This document shows positions 31,916 through 40,658 of a stretch of DNA of 64,000 bases, in pieces; the first letter of the stretch is position 1, and each line of letters starts with the position of its first letter. Source of the stretch: Pyrenula massariospora (lineage: Eukaryota > Ascomycota > Eurotiomycetes > Pyrenulales > Pyrenulaceae); NCBI GenBank assembly GCA_021030905.1, contig JAGFMI010000020.1, positions 372,001 through 436,000 of the forward strand, read 5' to 3'. Made by a program: the position numbers and the translations under genes. The notes under the pieces were generated by a model. That model was not told the origin of the DNA, made no database searches, and saw only the letters and a list, made by a program, of their open reading frames with translations.

Positions 31916-34657
31916 ATGGCCGAGGTTTACGACAATAATGATCCGCTCTTTCAGTTTCTCAAAGTGCCGTGCATCTGCAATTACAACGTGCCTTCCGACG
32001 AGAACCCATTTGAGGAGCTCTCAAATCGTTACGGATCCAGACTGAAAACTATACAAGACAGCTCCTCAGCCAGCCTTAGCCTGGACCAGGTGGCGATTTT
32101 CTTTCAAGAGTGGCTATTCTTCGCATTTCTACACAGTATCTGCAACCTAGTGGAAGTGGAGTTCGATACTTCAGACTTCATCTCATTTAGTCCAGAGACA
32201 GGACAATCACTTGTGACCGGATCAAGGTTCCGCAAGTACGTGTGGCTTTGGACCGGCGGTGTTGCAGTCGGTACCTCTTCCTCTTTTAGCCGACTTCGCG
32301 ATCAGAGTCATGCGGTAATCTCTATGCTGCAGACTCTCAAGAAGGTGGTAGACTCGTGGGAGAATTATCAGCAGGACAGTGTTGCTTCTTCAACAAATCT
32401 CAATCTTGTGCTTCTCTCTATTGTTCAACTCGGTGCACACCTTAAGCCTATTGTTGAGAAGGTATTCCATGTCAACTTCGAAAATGTGCCCTTTTTAACA
32501 AGCTATCCAAGGTACGGCCGCGAGTTGTTGTCACGAGCTGGATGGTGCGTGGGGAAACTGCCTTCATTGCTTTCCCGCTATCGACCATTTGACCTCCTTT
32601 ATCTAAGTAAGCTCGACAGACGTCGAGACGGTAAGTCTCATTCACAATGTAGTGAAGATGAATGTAGAGCGAATTGGCTTTACGGGAAGCACTACAAGAT
32701 GTCTCATGCACCTGACTGCCTTGGATCGTTTTCGTGTGAGATGATCGAGGCGCCAACCACCAAGGTCTGTGGCATACTCGCAGATGGGAACATCCCAGTG
32801 TTACAATTCACATCGAAGTCTTCTACTACCGGCCTGTCACTCCAGATTGGGGAATTTGCTCTGAGCGAACACGGTCAGAAAGCTGATGGAACAAGCATAA
32901 ACCGATATGTGGCAATTTCACATGTCTGGTCCGACGGCATGGGCAATCCTTCCGCAAACGGTCTATATGCGTGCCAGCTACAACGAATCCAGCAGGCAGT
33001 TAATTGTCTCTACTCTACAGAAATGGATACTCTCACTGAGAATGTACCTTTTTGGTGTGATACCCTTCTTGTCCCTAGAAGCCCAGATTTCCGCAAGCTT
33101 GCCATATCCCAGATGGCCAGAACATATTTGCATGCTGACAAAGTACTTGTTCTCGACAATTGGTTGACCGAAAGCTACTTCTCACAAGAAGGTCCAAAGC
33201 GCCTGTTACTCAAAGTCCTCCACTCGGATTGGAATACCCGCCTCTGGACTTATCACGAATTGATTCTCGCCAAAGAATGTTATTTTCAATTCGCTGATTC
33301 CACATTCACGATCTACGAGCTTCAACACGCCGTCGAAAATTTGGAGATAGAGCCACTAGAAGAGCTTCAGACTATACTTTCCGGCTTCAAAGAAGATCAT
33401 CTTCTCGAGACGAAAAGCGTGTTAAGCCTCCTTCGAGCCTTAATGCACCTCGAGCCGCGCAATATGGATCCTCGTATGAAAACATGGGCTGATTTGGCTC
33501 CTGAGAAGGATCCACGATGGGACCTCGATCGTATGACAGCTGTGACTTACGAAGAATGGAACGACTTGTGCCGTAAAATCTTAGAGAAATGGTCGCCCAT
33601 CCTCACCAAAGCAGACTGTCTCTCAACCGACCCCGAAGAAGACGCACAACGTCTTAAAAGCCTCATTCTTCACATTCCGTGCCATCCCGTGAAGATCATA
33701 CCCTCTAGCACGGCCGAAGGGCTTTTCATGAGCGGATATGCGCATGGCATCGACCGTGCCCTTGATCTCGCACATTACAAGACGAGCGCCAATCGACAGA
33801 TTCTCGGCATGGTCGGCACACCAAGTAGTCGACTTGCCTCTATTGTCGCCGGTGCCCGCAGCCATACAACGAGCTGGAAAGAAGATGAAACAATCTGTCT
33901 TGGCGGCATCATCGGTCTCGACCTGTCTCCACTTGCCCAAATCCAAGTTACAGACCGAGATAATAGACCTCAAGAGCAAGTCGCCCAAGTTTGCGAGGCA
34001 CGGATGAAAATCTTCCTCCGCGCTGTTCGAGAATTTCCCGAGTCTATCCTCTTCTGGCCCTCGGCTGACCGCCTGCCGACTTACCCTTGGCGCTGGGCAC
34101 CTGCTTCTTTCCTTGATAAAGCCGGGAAGCTTTCTGTTTGGACTTCTTATAACGGAGTATGTACAGACGAAGGATTCTTATTCAAGTTCGATACGGTCAA
34201 ACTATCTCCGGTTCTAAATCAGACGGACGACCACCTAATTCTTCCACCGGATGAGAAGCAATTCTATCTCCGTCAAAGGACGCCTAGAAAGAAATACTCC
34301 GCGCCTATCGAAGCGGAAAGCGCTCAACTACCGATCCTCGGCGCCAATCCTAATTCGCCTTTTGTAGATGTCTTCTACAGGGCTACCATACAGATTCTGT
34401 TCCCCGGCACAGAGCGCTTCTCTTGGCACGCTTTCCTCGCCCAGCCCGCCAATGATCTCTATCTCCTCAAGAGGTCTGATTCATTGCGGCACAGACGCGT
34501 CGACGCCGTTCTTGTCAGGCTCCTCAAGACCAGAGAGGATACGCGCTTTGGATATTGTCTAGCCACAGTACAGTGTCTAGAGATGCTCAAGACGAGACCG
34601 GAGAGTTATATAGAGTGCGAACTTGAGCCCAAGGAGGGGGAGTGGTGCGTGGGATAA
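31916..34657 (+). CDS. HET-domain protein (heterokaryon incompatibility type)
   Basis: Intronless 913-residue protein with a HET domain, the module that triggers cell death in fungal non-self recognition. The N-terminal 320 residues form an uncharacterised helical region with a Cys/His patch (near residues 244-275). The HET domain starts near residue 330 with YVAISHVWSDGMGNP, followed by CQLQRIQQAVN, PFWCDTLLVPRSP and YLHADKVLVLDNWL, then WNTRLWTYHELILAK, the conserved blocks in their usual order. A helical C-terminal region of over 400 residues follows without recognised repeats. The HET core appears intact. The gene is 9 kb left of the kinase/patatin/HeLo group, so a functional link is only possible. 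Confidence 0.93.
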   Translation: MAEVYDNNDPLFQFLKVPCICNYNVPSDENPFEELSNRYGSRLKTIQDSSSASLSLDQVAIFFQEWLFFAFLHSICNLVEVEFDTSDFISFSPETGQSLVTGSRFRKYVWLWTGGVAVGTSSSFSRLRDQSHAVISMLQTLKKVVDSWENYQQDSVASSTNLNLVLLSIVQLGAHLKPIVEKVFHVNFENVPFLTSYPRYGRELLSRAGWCVGKLPSLLSRYRPFDLLYLSKLDRRRDGKSHSQCSEDECRANWLYGKHYKMSHAPDCLGSFSCEMIEAPTTKVCGILADGNIPVLQFTSKSSTTGLSLQIGEFALSEHGQKADGTSINRYVAISHVWSDGMGNPSANGLYACQLQRIQQAVNCLYSTEMDTLTENVPFWCDTLLVPRSPDFRKLAISQMARTYLHADKVLVLDNWLTESYFSQEGPKRLLLKVLHSDWNTRLWTYHELILAKECYFQFADSTFTIYELQHAVENLEIEPLEELQTILSGFKEDHLLETKSVLSLLRALMHLEPRNMDPRMKTWADLAPEKDPRWDLDRMTAVTYEEWNDLCRKILEKWSPILTKADCLSTDPEEDAQRLKSLILHIPCHPVKIIPSSTAEGLFMSGYAHGIDRALDLAHYKTSANRQILGMVGTPSSRLASIVAGARSHTTSWKEDETICLGGIIGLDLSPLAQIQVTDRDNRPQEQVAQVCEARMKIFLRAVREFPESILFWPSADRLPTYPWRWAPASFLDKAGKLSVWTSYNGVCTDEGFLFKFDTVKLSPVLNQTDDHLILPPDEKQFYLRQRTPRKKYSAPIEAESAQLPILGANPNSPFVDVFYRATIQILFPGTERFSWHAFLAQPANDLYLLKRSDSLRHRRVDAVLVRLLKTREDTRFGYCLATVQCLEMLKTRPESYIECELEPKEGEWCVG

Positions 34658-35178
34658 GGCCCTCAAGCGAAAAAAAGGCAACTGGAGCCAGAGAAAGTGG
34701 ACTACAATTGCGACAAATTATGAGACCGTATTTAGATGCGCTCATCTAGGTCGCTACGGGTGCTTCAGTTCAACTTTCCACGGCGCCAAGATACCCTATC
34801 GGTTTGCCCGGCGACGGTACTTTGCCTTGCTTTTCTTTCCAACGATGCCGAAAAGGTTGGGATGGCTCCACGGGCTTCGCACCGTGCGGGATGTTCTGAC
34901 GCTCCACGCAGTGATGCACACTCAAATGTCTAATATCTCAAGAAGAATATTTAAGCGGATGATGTGACAAAAATGACCTTGATGAGCATGAATTACTGTT
35001 CTAGATTGTGTTTTGCTGTCATGAGTAGTATCTGATCTAAGTCTAGTATCACTATTTTTAAAATTAGAAGGATAAAGCCGCCCCCTTCGAATCTGGCAGT
35101 ACTCCTGACTTCTTTTAAGGAATAATCAATGCACCTACATTCCGTGCTATATACCATAGTCCAACTCCAAATGACTTC
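34658..35178. other. Intergenic region between convergent genes
   Basis: Spacer of 521 bp between the 3' ends of the HET gene and the TetX-like gene. No gene seen. Confidence 0.4.
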
Positions 35179-36420
35179 CTATTCCGGCGGTGGTCCAAAG
35201 CTGAGGAAGAATTCAGCAAACGCCTTCGCCCCATCCTCCCCAAACAACATCTCCCCATTGCGTAAAGACTCTTCAGCCTTCTCTTTAGCGCGTGTCGTCA
35301 TGTCAACTTCAAATTCCTTTATCAGCGGGTCTACCACGTTTTGAAAGGACACGCCGTTCTTCCTGGCAGTTTCATGCGCCTTGACGATGGCATGAGCAAG
35401 CAGCAGCGAGTCCCACATGGCAAGATTGACTCCCTCGCCGGCCCAGGGGCCCATCAGATGTGCCGCATCGCCGATAATTGTGGCACCTGCCTTATGCTCC
35501 CAGACGTGACCAACGGGCAGAATATACAGCGGACGTATGTCCACCGCGGCCCCAAGATTGTCGGCCGTCTCCTCGTCGCACGCGACCGCGACCAGCTCCT
35601 TGATGGCGGCACCCCAAGTGCCTAGCAGCGCCGCGTCGCCCAGGACACGCCCCTTGACAGTCGCTGCCGTGTGGCCCTCCAGGCCAGCTGTGGTGGCGAA
35701 GTGTTCGTCCTCGGTCGTCAGGAAGACGTATATGCGAGCTGAATCCTGCGGTCCTCGTTGCGACATGACCCCATGTCGGTTGCCCAGTGCTGAGAAGCTG
35801 CCTAGGCCTACTAGCTCCGCAAGGTACGGATACTTCTCGGTGATCTCCTTGATAGTCAGGGTGATGTTCTGTGTGCCTGCGTAGTGCGGCTTGACGTCCG
35901 TCAGCAGATTGCGGACCTTGGACCAGGAGCCATCGGCGCCGACGACTAGCTCAAAAGACTGCTTGCCGTGGGGCCCAAAGTCGAGCTCGATTTTAGTGTG
36001 CGCCGACGTGTTGGAGCTAGTAGCTGAGAGAAGTTTGTGGCCCCACTTAATCTGGTCGGCAGGAAGGTGAGAGATGAGGAGCTTGGTGAGTGCGTGACGG
36101 GAGATCTCAGGACGTTCGCTCATCTCGCCTTCGTCCGCGTAAAGTATGTTGCCATCCTTGTCTGAAACCTTCTGCGCCTCAGCGCACTCTCCGATGAGCT
36201 TGAGGAATTCGTCAAATATGCCGCATCCCTTAATGGCAGCAATACTAGATTCTTCGTGGAGATCGAGCATTCCAGAGGGTCTAGCCAGTTCCTGATCGGT
36301 GGGTTTCTGACGAAATTCGAAAATGGTGAATGGTACGCCATGTTTGTGGAGAAGAAGACCAGCTGTCAGTCCAGCGGGACCACCACCGATGATGGCGATC
36401 TTTGGTTGCGGGGAAGACAT
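35179..36420 (-). CDS. TetX-like FAD-dependent monooxygenase
   Basis: Class A flavoprotein monooxygenase of 413 aa, closest in style to TetX and related bacterial/fungal hydroxylases. Single exon. Seen: IAIIGGGPAGLTAG FAD fold at residues 8-21, RPSGMLDLHEES (the conserved R-x-G-x-L-D-L-H segment of TetX-like enzymes), the GADGSWSKVR DG motif, and IIGDAAHLMGPWAGEG, the second FAD motif with the family's P-x-x-G-x-G. The start at 36420 (MSSPQPKIAIIGG) follows family length; an upstream in-frame ATG at 36441 adds only seven residues. Intronless, unlike the FAD monooxygenase at 12 kb. Its role could be detoxification or metabolite hydroxylation; not determinable. Confidence 0.9.
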   Translation of the reverse strand: MSSPQPKIAIIGGGPAGLTAGLLLHKHGVPFTIFEFRQKPTDQELARPSGMLDLHEESSIAAIKGCGIFDEFLKLIGECAEAQKVSDKDGNILYADEGEMSERPEISRHALTKLLISHLPADQIKWGHKLLSATSSNTSAHTKIELDFGPHGKQSFELVVGADGSWSKVRNLLTDVKPHYAGTQNITLTIKEITEKYPYLAELVGLGSFSALGNRHGVMSQRGPQDSARIYVFLTTEDEHFATTAGLEGHTAATVKGRVLGDAALLGTWGAAIKELVAVACDEETADNLGAAVDIRPLYILPVGHVWEHKAGATIIGDAAHLMGPWAGEGVNLAMWDSLLLAHAIVKAHETARKNGVSFQNVVDPLIKEFEVDMTTRAKEKAEESLRNGEMLFGEDGAKAFAEFFLSFGPPPE

Positions 36421-39400
36421 GATGAAGTAGATTGAAGTCAAAAGGACACCTTGTGTGTGGTATTGAAAGGGGCGCTAAAAGCTTTAGGGTACAGCCGCGC
36501 GCTATTCCAGTAGGAATAATTCCTAAACAGCCTATTTGCTGCCGTTTGTCACAAACCCACGTATCGATATTGGGTACGTGAAGTCGGGTCTTGTGCTCGT
36601 TAAAAACGTAGAGTGTGCTATGGCACTGCTTGTTGCAAATGCGTAGATTGTATGAAGTGTTTTCGCGAGAGGACTCTTTTGAATGTGGCTTGTGATTATC
36701 GTTGCGCCCGGATCTCAGAGTGATTCCTAAGTAAAGATGAAATCGAAAGAACCGCTTGACAGAGGAGAAGTGCAGATATACTTATAGTTACGGAATATCT
36801 AGTAGTGCCAATGGGACTCACCTCCTTCTGCGCTTAAGCACAATAGACTGAGCAAATTAGACTCTGCGACGACCTTGACGAGAATGCTGCGGCTTGAAAT
36901 CAAGGCGAGGCTCCCCCGAGATGAAATTGTCGGGGTCAAGCAGAGCCCGAGTCGGTCCCGAAGCGTCAAAAAGCAAACCACGCAAACATTGCAACTTCCC
37001 CGTGCACGGCCCGTGCAGATTGCCTGCAAATTTTAAGCTACTTATGAGGTCACAGTACTTGCATTTCCGCCTATTTTGTGTGCAAAATGAAGTACCTGTG
37101 AACGCACCGCTGGGGCTAGCTTTGATTGTATCCCCTTGATCTGGACCCTGTAAAATCGCCAAGAGTACCAGCTCTTGATCAGCTCTCAGCCAGCTGAGCT
37201 CTTGAAAGTGGGCCGATTCTCATACGCTATCGGACAGATCGGTTGACCTCTCCACATCGCACGCGCCTTGTTCCCTAGCCTGTCCAGCCCGAAGAAAATT
37301 CCTCGCCAGCATCAATTCTCGGGAGGGCAAGAGGCAGGGACGGGGGGGGAAATGCTATATGAGCATCTTTTCTTCCACGGTAGGGTATCGAACTACTTGC
37401 TTACATTCAAAGCTTTCTAGGTGCTCTGCAAGCCGCGACTAAAAATCAAGCAAGCAGCTGCCACCAGTATCGACATCTTAGTAAATGAGAACCAGTGGCC
37501 ACGTCCCTTAAAACTCCACTTACAACTAAGAGATCCAGCAGTATCTGCCTCTGCTCCCGCCCTAACGAGAATTAAAGCGACCAGCCCCGATATGCAAATG
37601 TTTCCAATCAGCCTCAAAGTGTAGTTCATTGTTTCGAACGGTTTTTTAGCGGTGTCAACGGCTATGTAACATAGCCACGCTGTTGATAATAATAGCCATA
37701 TCGGTCGTGACGACAATGAGAGCAAAATTTAGCTGCGACACGTACAGCGCGACGGAAACGCGATCAGCTTACCAATGCTCGCAATTTTTCGTTCAAAGTT
37801 CCTTTCAAGTCCGCTCAGCACGCTCGTTCGTGCCTATCCATTTAAGTAGAACGTCCATTTTGATACTCTCAGCTGAGCGGAATCCGCTCGCACTTGTGGT
37901 CCACTGACCCGCGCTACCTCAATATGGTAATGCAAAGATATAAGGTGGATATCTTGTTGTCGTTAGCACGGTATAGAAGCAAAGATCCGACGCGATAGGG
38001 TTAGGAGGGTTGTCAGTATGTGGGTACGTTTCCTGATCCCCAGCCCCTCCTCAAACCCCCGCCCTTTTCCCCCAACTTCCTCTTTTCTAGCCCCCAATAT
38101 TACTTGCATAAGCCTAGCATGGATGTATAACTAAGCGCCAAGGTCCATGGATAGGCGCGGATTCTAGGTGGAAATCCTCATTCTACTCCACAATTGCGCA
38201 CACTAGAAAGAATCATCCTGTTCGAACCTAAATAAGCTGTCCAAACGAATTGAACCAATTTAAAAGCATTCCCGAACGACTCTTTTATTCCGTTGAAGGG
38301 TTATACTTGAGCGATGACTTCGGCTTAAAAGTCAATTCTGAACGGTTCATTCCATCAAAGCCGTTGGAACAAACGGAACAAATGCCTGCGAACGCTGCAG
38401 CTTACTAAACGCTCTGTATAAACGCCACACTCTATGCAAGACACATTCCATTCCTAACATCCAGTCCTCGATCACTCTCCGGTGCATTCCAGAACCAAAC
38501 CGAAAGATGGCCAACATTGTTTCAGCCACGGTGAGCAGCCTTCTGTTCGTATAATTTCTGGGCATGGGCAATGAGCCATGGTGCATGTCTCGTTCTCGAG
38601 GGTGAGCTGCTTGCCTCAATCATCTGATTGGTTGCAGATGCTCACAGGCCCCCACAAAATACCACGCTAATGGTTCTTACCTAACGCAGAATGGGCCCCA
38701 TTAGTTATTTCCAGGTAGCCAAGAAGCTATAAAGTTGACTTCTCTTGGCGCTGAGGTACCGCTGCGCCATTCCAAGGTACACCACCCAATCGCGTGGTAC
38801 GCCTGATTTTACCTGCGCATCTATCAACGTCAGGTACCTTGAAGTACCGGTCCTCGGAAACAACTGAAAAGGTCGCGAGACTTGTTCTTGGTCTGCAGCT
38901 TCTGCGTTTACAACACAACCCGAGAGCGGCGCACTGTGATCAATGGAACATTGTTTGTTCCGCATCACAAGTTTCTGGAGTGCTCTTTTCGCGTCCGCTA
39001 TCGGCTTCCCAAAAATCCGTATTCTTGGAAACCACAACTTCCCACTCCCCTTTGAGGTATCTCGTGTTTGAAGTCGCTGTCCAGTTGGATCACGGTCCTG
39101 CCGCCAAATGTACGGGCTTTTGTTCTGCAAGTACCTTGAAAGGGATTGGCGTGCGGATATTTCCAGACACAGCCCGATTCCTATGAGATATGATCCATAC
39201 TGTGCGCACAGCAGTGTCTTACGACTCTCTAGGAGATTGCAGTGCCAACTGAGAACGATGAGTGAGTTATGGCGCCGCAGTTGTACTTGTGATAGTCGTT
39301 GAGTTTGGTTTGTTGGTAATACTATGTAGCAAGAGCTTAGATTCCGGTTGTTACTAAACACAGCGCAGTGAAAGATAAAGATTTTTGATTTAAGGACCTG

Positions 39401-39545
39401 CAATCTTCGTTCATTTCCATCATTCAACAAGCAACTACAACAAATAGCAGTTTCTTCTCTCATTTCCTTTTGTCTGGTCTCTCTTGTCTCCTATTGTGAT
39501 CTTTCTTGTTATTTCCTAGTTCTACTTCCAAATCCATTCTTCGTC
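36421..39545. other. 3.1-kb gene-poor region
   Basis: Apart from a doubtful membrane-protein fragment at 37417-37725, no gene is supported. A minus-strand ORF of 252 codons (39463-38705) lacks family features and has atypical composition. Bases 38040-38090 are a long pyrimidine-rich tract. Several GGTACC-like palindromes (38750-38850 and near 39130) recur as AAGGTAC or GTACCTT. A CT-rich stretch at 39440-39530 is a plausible promoter/leader for the gene at 39546. Confidence 0.4.
37417..37725 (-). other. Possible membrane-protein fragment
   Basis: Open frame of about 100 codons without an ATG start, encoding three hydrophobic segments (WLLLSTAWLCYIAVD, LRLIGNICISGLVALIL, MSILVAAACLIF). A GTAAGT donor with a TTTACTAAG branch site and GGCAG acceptor lies inside it, so it may be exons of a larger multi-span gene whose upstream exons I could not place, or a remnant. 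No family recognised. Confidence 0.25.
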
Positions 39546-40658
39546 ATGCATTACACAATTCCCTCGCTGGCACTTCTTGCTACCATCTCCGCGGCGGCAC
39601 CAAGCGACAATCCGTGGAAAGATGCTGGTATTCTTGACCCTTGGGGCGAATTTGGCAACACGCAAAAGCGCCAAAACAATCCTTGGAAGGACGCAGGCGT
39701 CCTTGACCCTTGGGATGAATACGGCAACGAGCAAACAAAGCGTGACCTTGAGCATCTTACCGAGCGGCAAATCGTAGACGGCGTAGGCATCGCCTCACGG
39801 ACTCCTCTTCGTCGGGATGTCCTCAGAGAGATTGTCAAGCGTACCTCCATCGGCGAATTCAAGAACTATTTACCCGGATGCGGCGGTGATGACGACCCGA
39901 GTAAGGAGGGTACACCGCTCCCACAGTGGCCAGTCAACCATGGTGTCAAGATTCCTAAGGAGGGCGATGACGATCAATGCACCTCAGGCCATAATGGAGA
40001 TCATTGCTGGACTGAATACCGAATTGTAGAAGCTGCCATTGAATACATGACATGGCAGCCCGCCGGCGGTGCCATCAACTGCGATGGAACAGAGACCTGC
40101 TCCTCGGCCGAAACAAACATCAAGCAGAGTTGCAGCAACATAGGAAGCACCCAGACCAATGGCTTCGACTGGAAGATCATCGACGCGTCCGCCAAACTGA
40201 AACCCGCCGGCCTGGCATCTGGCGGCGAGGCCGACCTCAGCACCGGATGGAGCTTCAAGCACGACAAAACCACCGTCGACCTCAAACAAACCTGCACCAA
40301 CTTCCAATCCTCGCAGACCTGCACCTGGAAGCCAGACAACACGCCCGGCGCCGACAACTGCCACCAGGTTTGGTATGCGGACCGCGTCTTGCACGTCTGG
40401 GGCCAGGCCCAGCGCACCTGCAACAAGTGTAGCAGCGGCAAGGTTCAGCAGAACACTGGAGATGGTAAGGTCTGCGTCCGCGGCCAGAAGGAATTCGACC
40501 TCGCGCTACCCATCAACAAGCTCGTACATTGCAACGGCAAGTGCAATAAAGCTGATCCGGGGATGAATGTACCGCCGAACAGCCAGAGGGCGCCGTATTC
40601 GGAGCCGGCGGATTGGGCTTCTTTGCACCTTCGGACCAAGGAGGATCCTAACCGGTGA
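39546..40658 (+). CDS. Secreted precursor with Kex2-type tandem peptide units and Cys-rich domain
   Basis: Predicted secreted protein of 370 aa, single exon. Signal peptide at residues 1-19 (hydrophobic, ending ISAAAP). Immediately after come two tandem units of 23 residues: NPWKDAGILDPWGEFGN then TQKR, and NPWKDAGVLDPWDEYGN then EQTKR. Both end in Lys-Arg, the Kex2 cleavage signal; the DNA period is 69 bp (39608 and 39677). Further dibasic sites (RR, KR) follow before residue 100. The remaining 270 residues are Cys-rich (about 14 Cys) with repeated Gly/Ser and beta-type segments, family not recognised. The layout suggests processing in the Golgi to release two near-identical acidic, Trp-rich peptides plus a Cys-rich protein. 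No RiPP-modifying (UstYa/DUF3328-type) gene is visible nearby. It could be a signalling peptide, an effector or simply a pro-region; the function is open. Confidence 0.8.
   Translation: MHYTIPSLALLATISAAAPSDNPWKDAGILDPWGEFGNTQKRQNNPWKDAGVLDPWDEYGNEQTKRDLEHLTERQIVDGVGIASRTPLRRDVLREIVKRTSIGEFKNYLPGCGGDDDPSKEGTPLPQWPVNHGVKIPKEGDDDQCTSGHNGDHCWTEYRIVEAAIEYMTWQPAGGAINCDGTETCSSAETNIKQSCSNIGSTQTNGFDWKIIDASAKLKPAGLASGGEADLSTGWSFKHDKTTVDLKQTCTNFQSSQTCTWKPDNTPGADNCHQVWYADRVLHVWGQAQRTCNKCSSGKVQQNTGDGKVCVRGQKEFDLALPINKLVHCNGKCNKADPGMNVPPNSQRAPYSEPADWASLHLRTKEDPNR
39608..39745 (+). repeat. Tandem 69-bp coding duplication
   Basis: Two adjacent copies of 69 bp starting CAATCC at 39608 and at 39677, encoding the two Kex2-bounded peptide units. 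They differ mostly at synonymous or conservative positions (Ile/Val, Gly/Asp, Phe/Tyr). Confidence 0.8.

Noticed and set aside
38705-39463. 252-codon minus-strand ORF
   Set aside because: No family features, unusual composition and no promoter or splice support; it lies in a gene-poor region where such an ORF can occur by chance.
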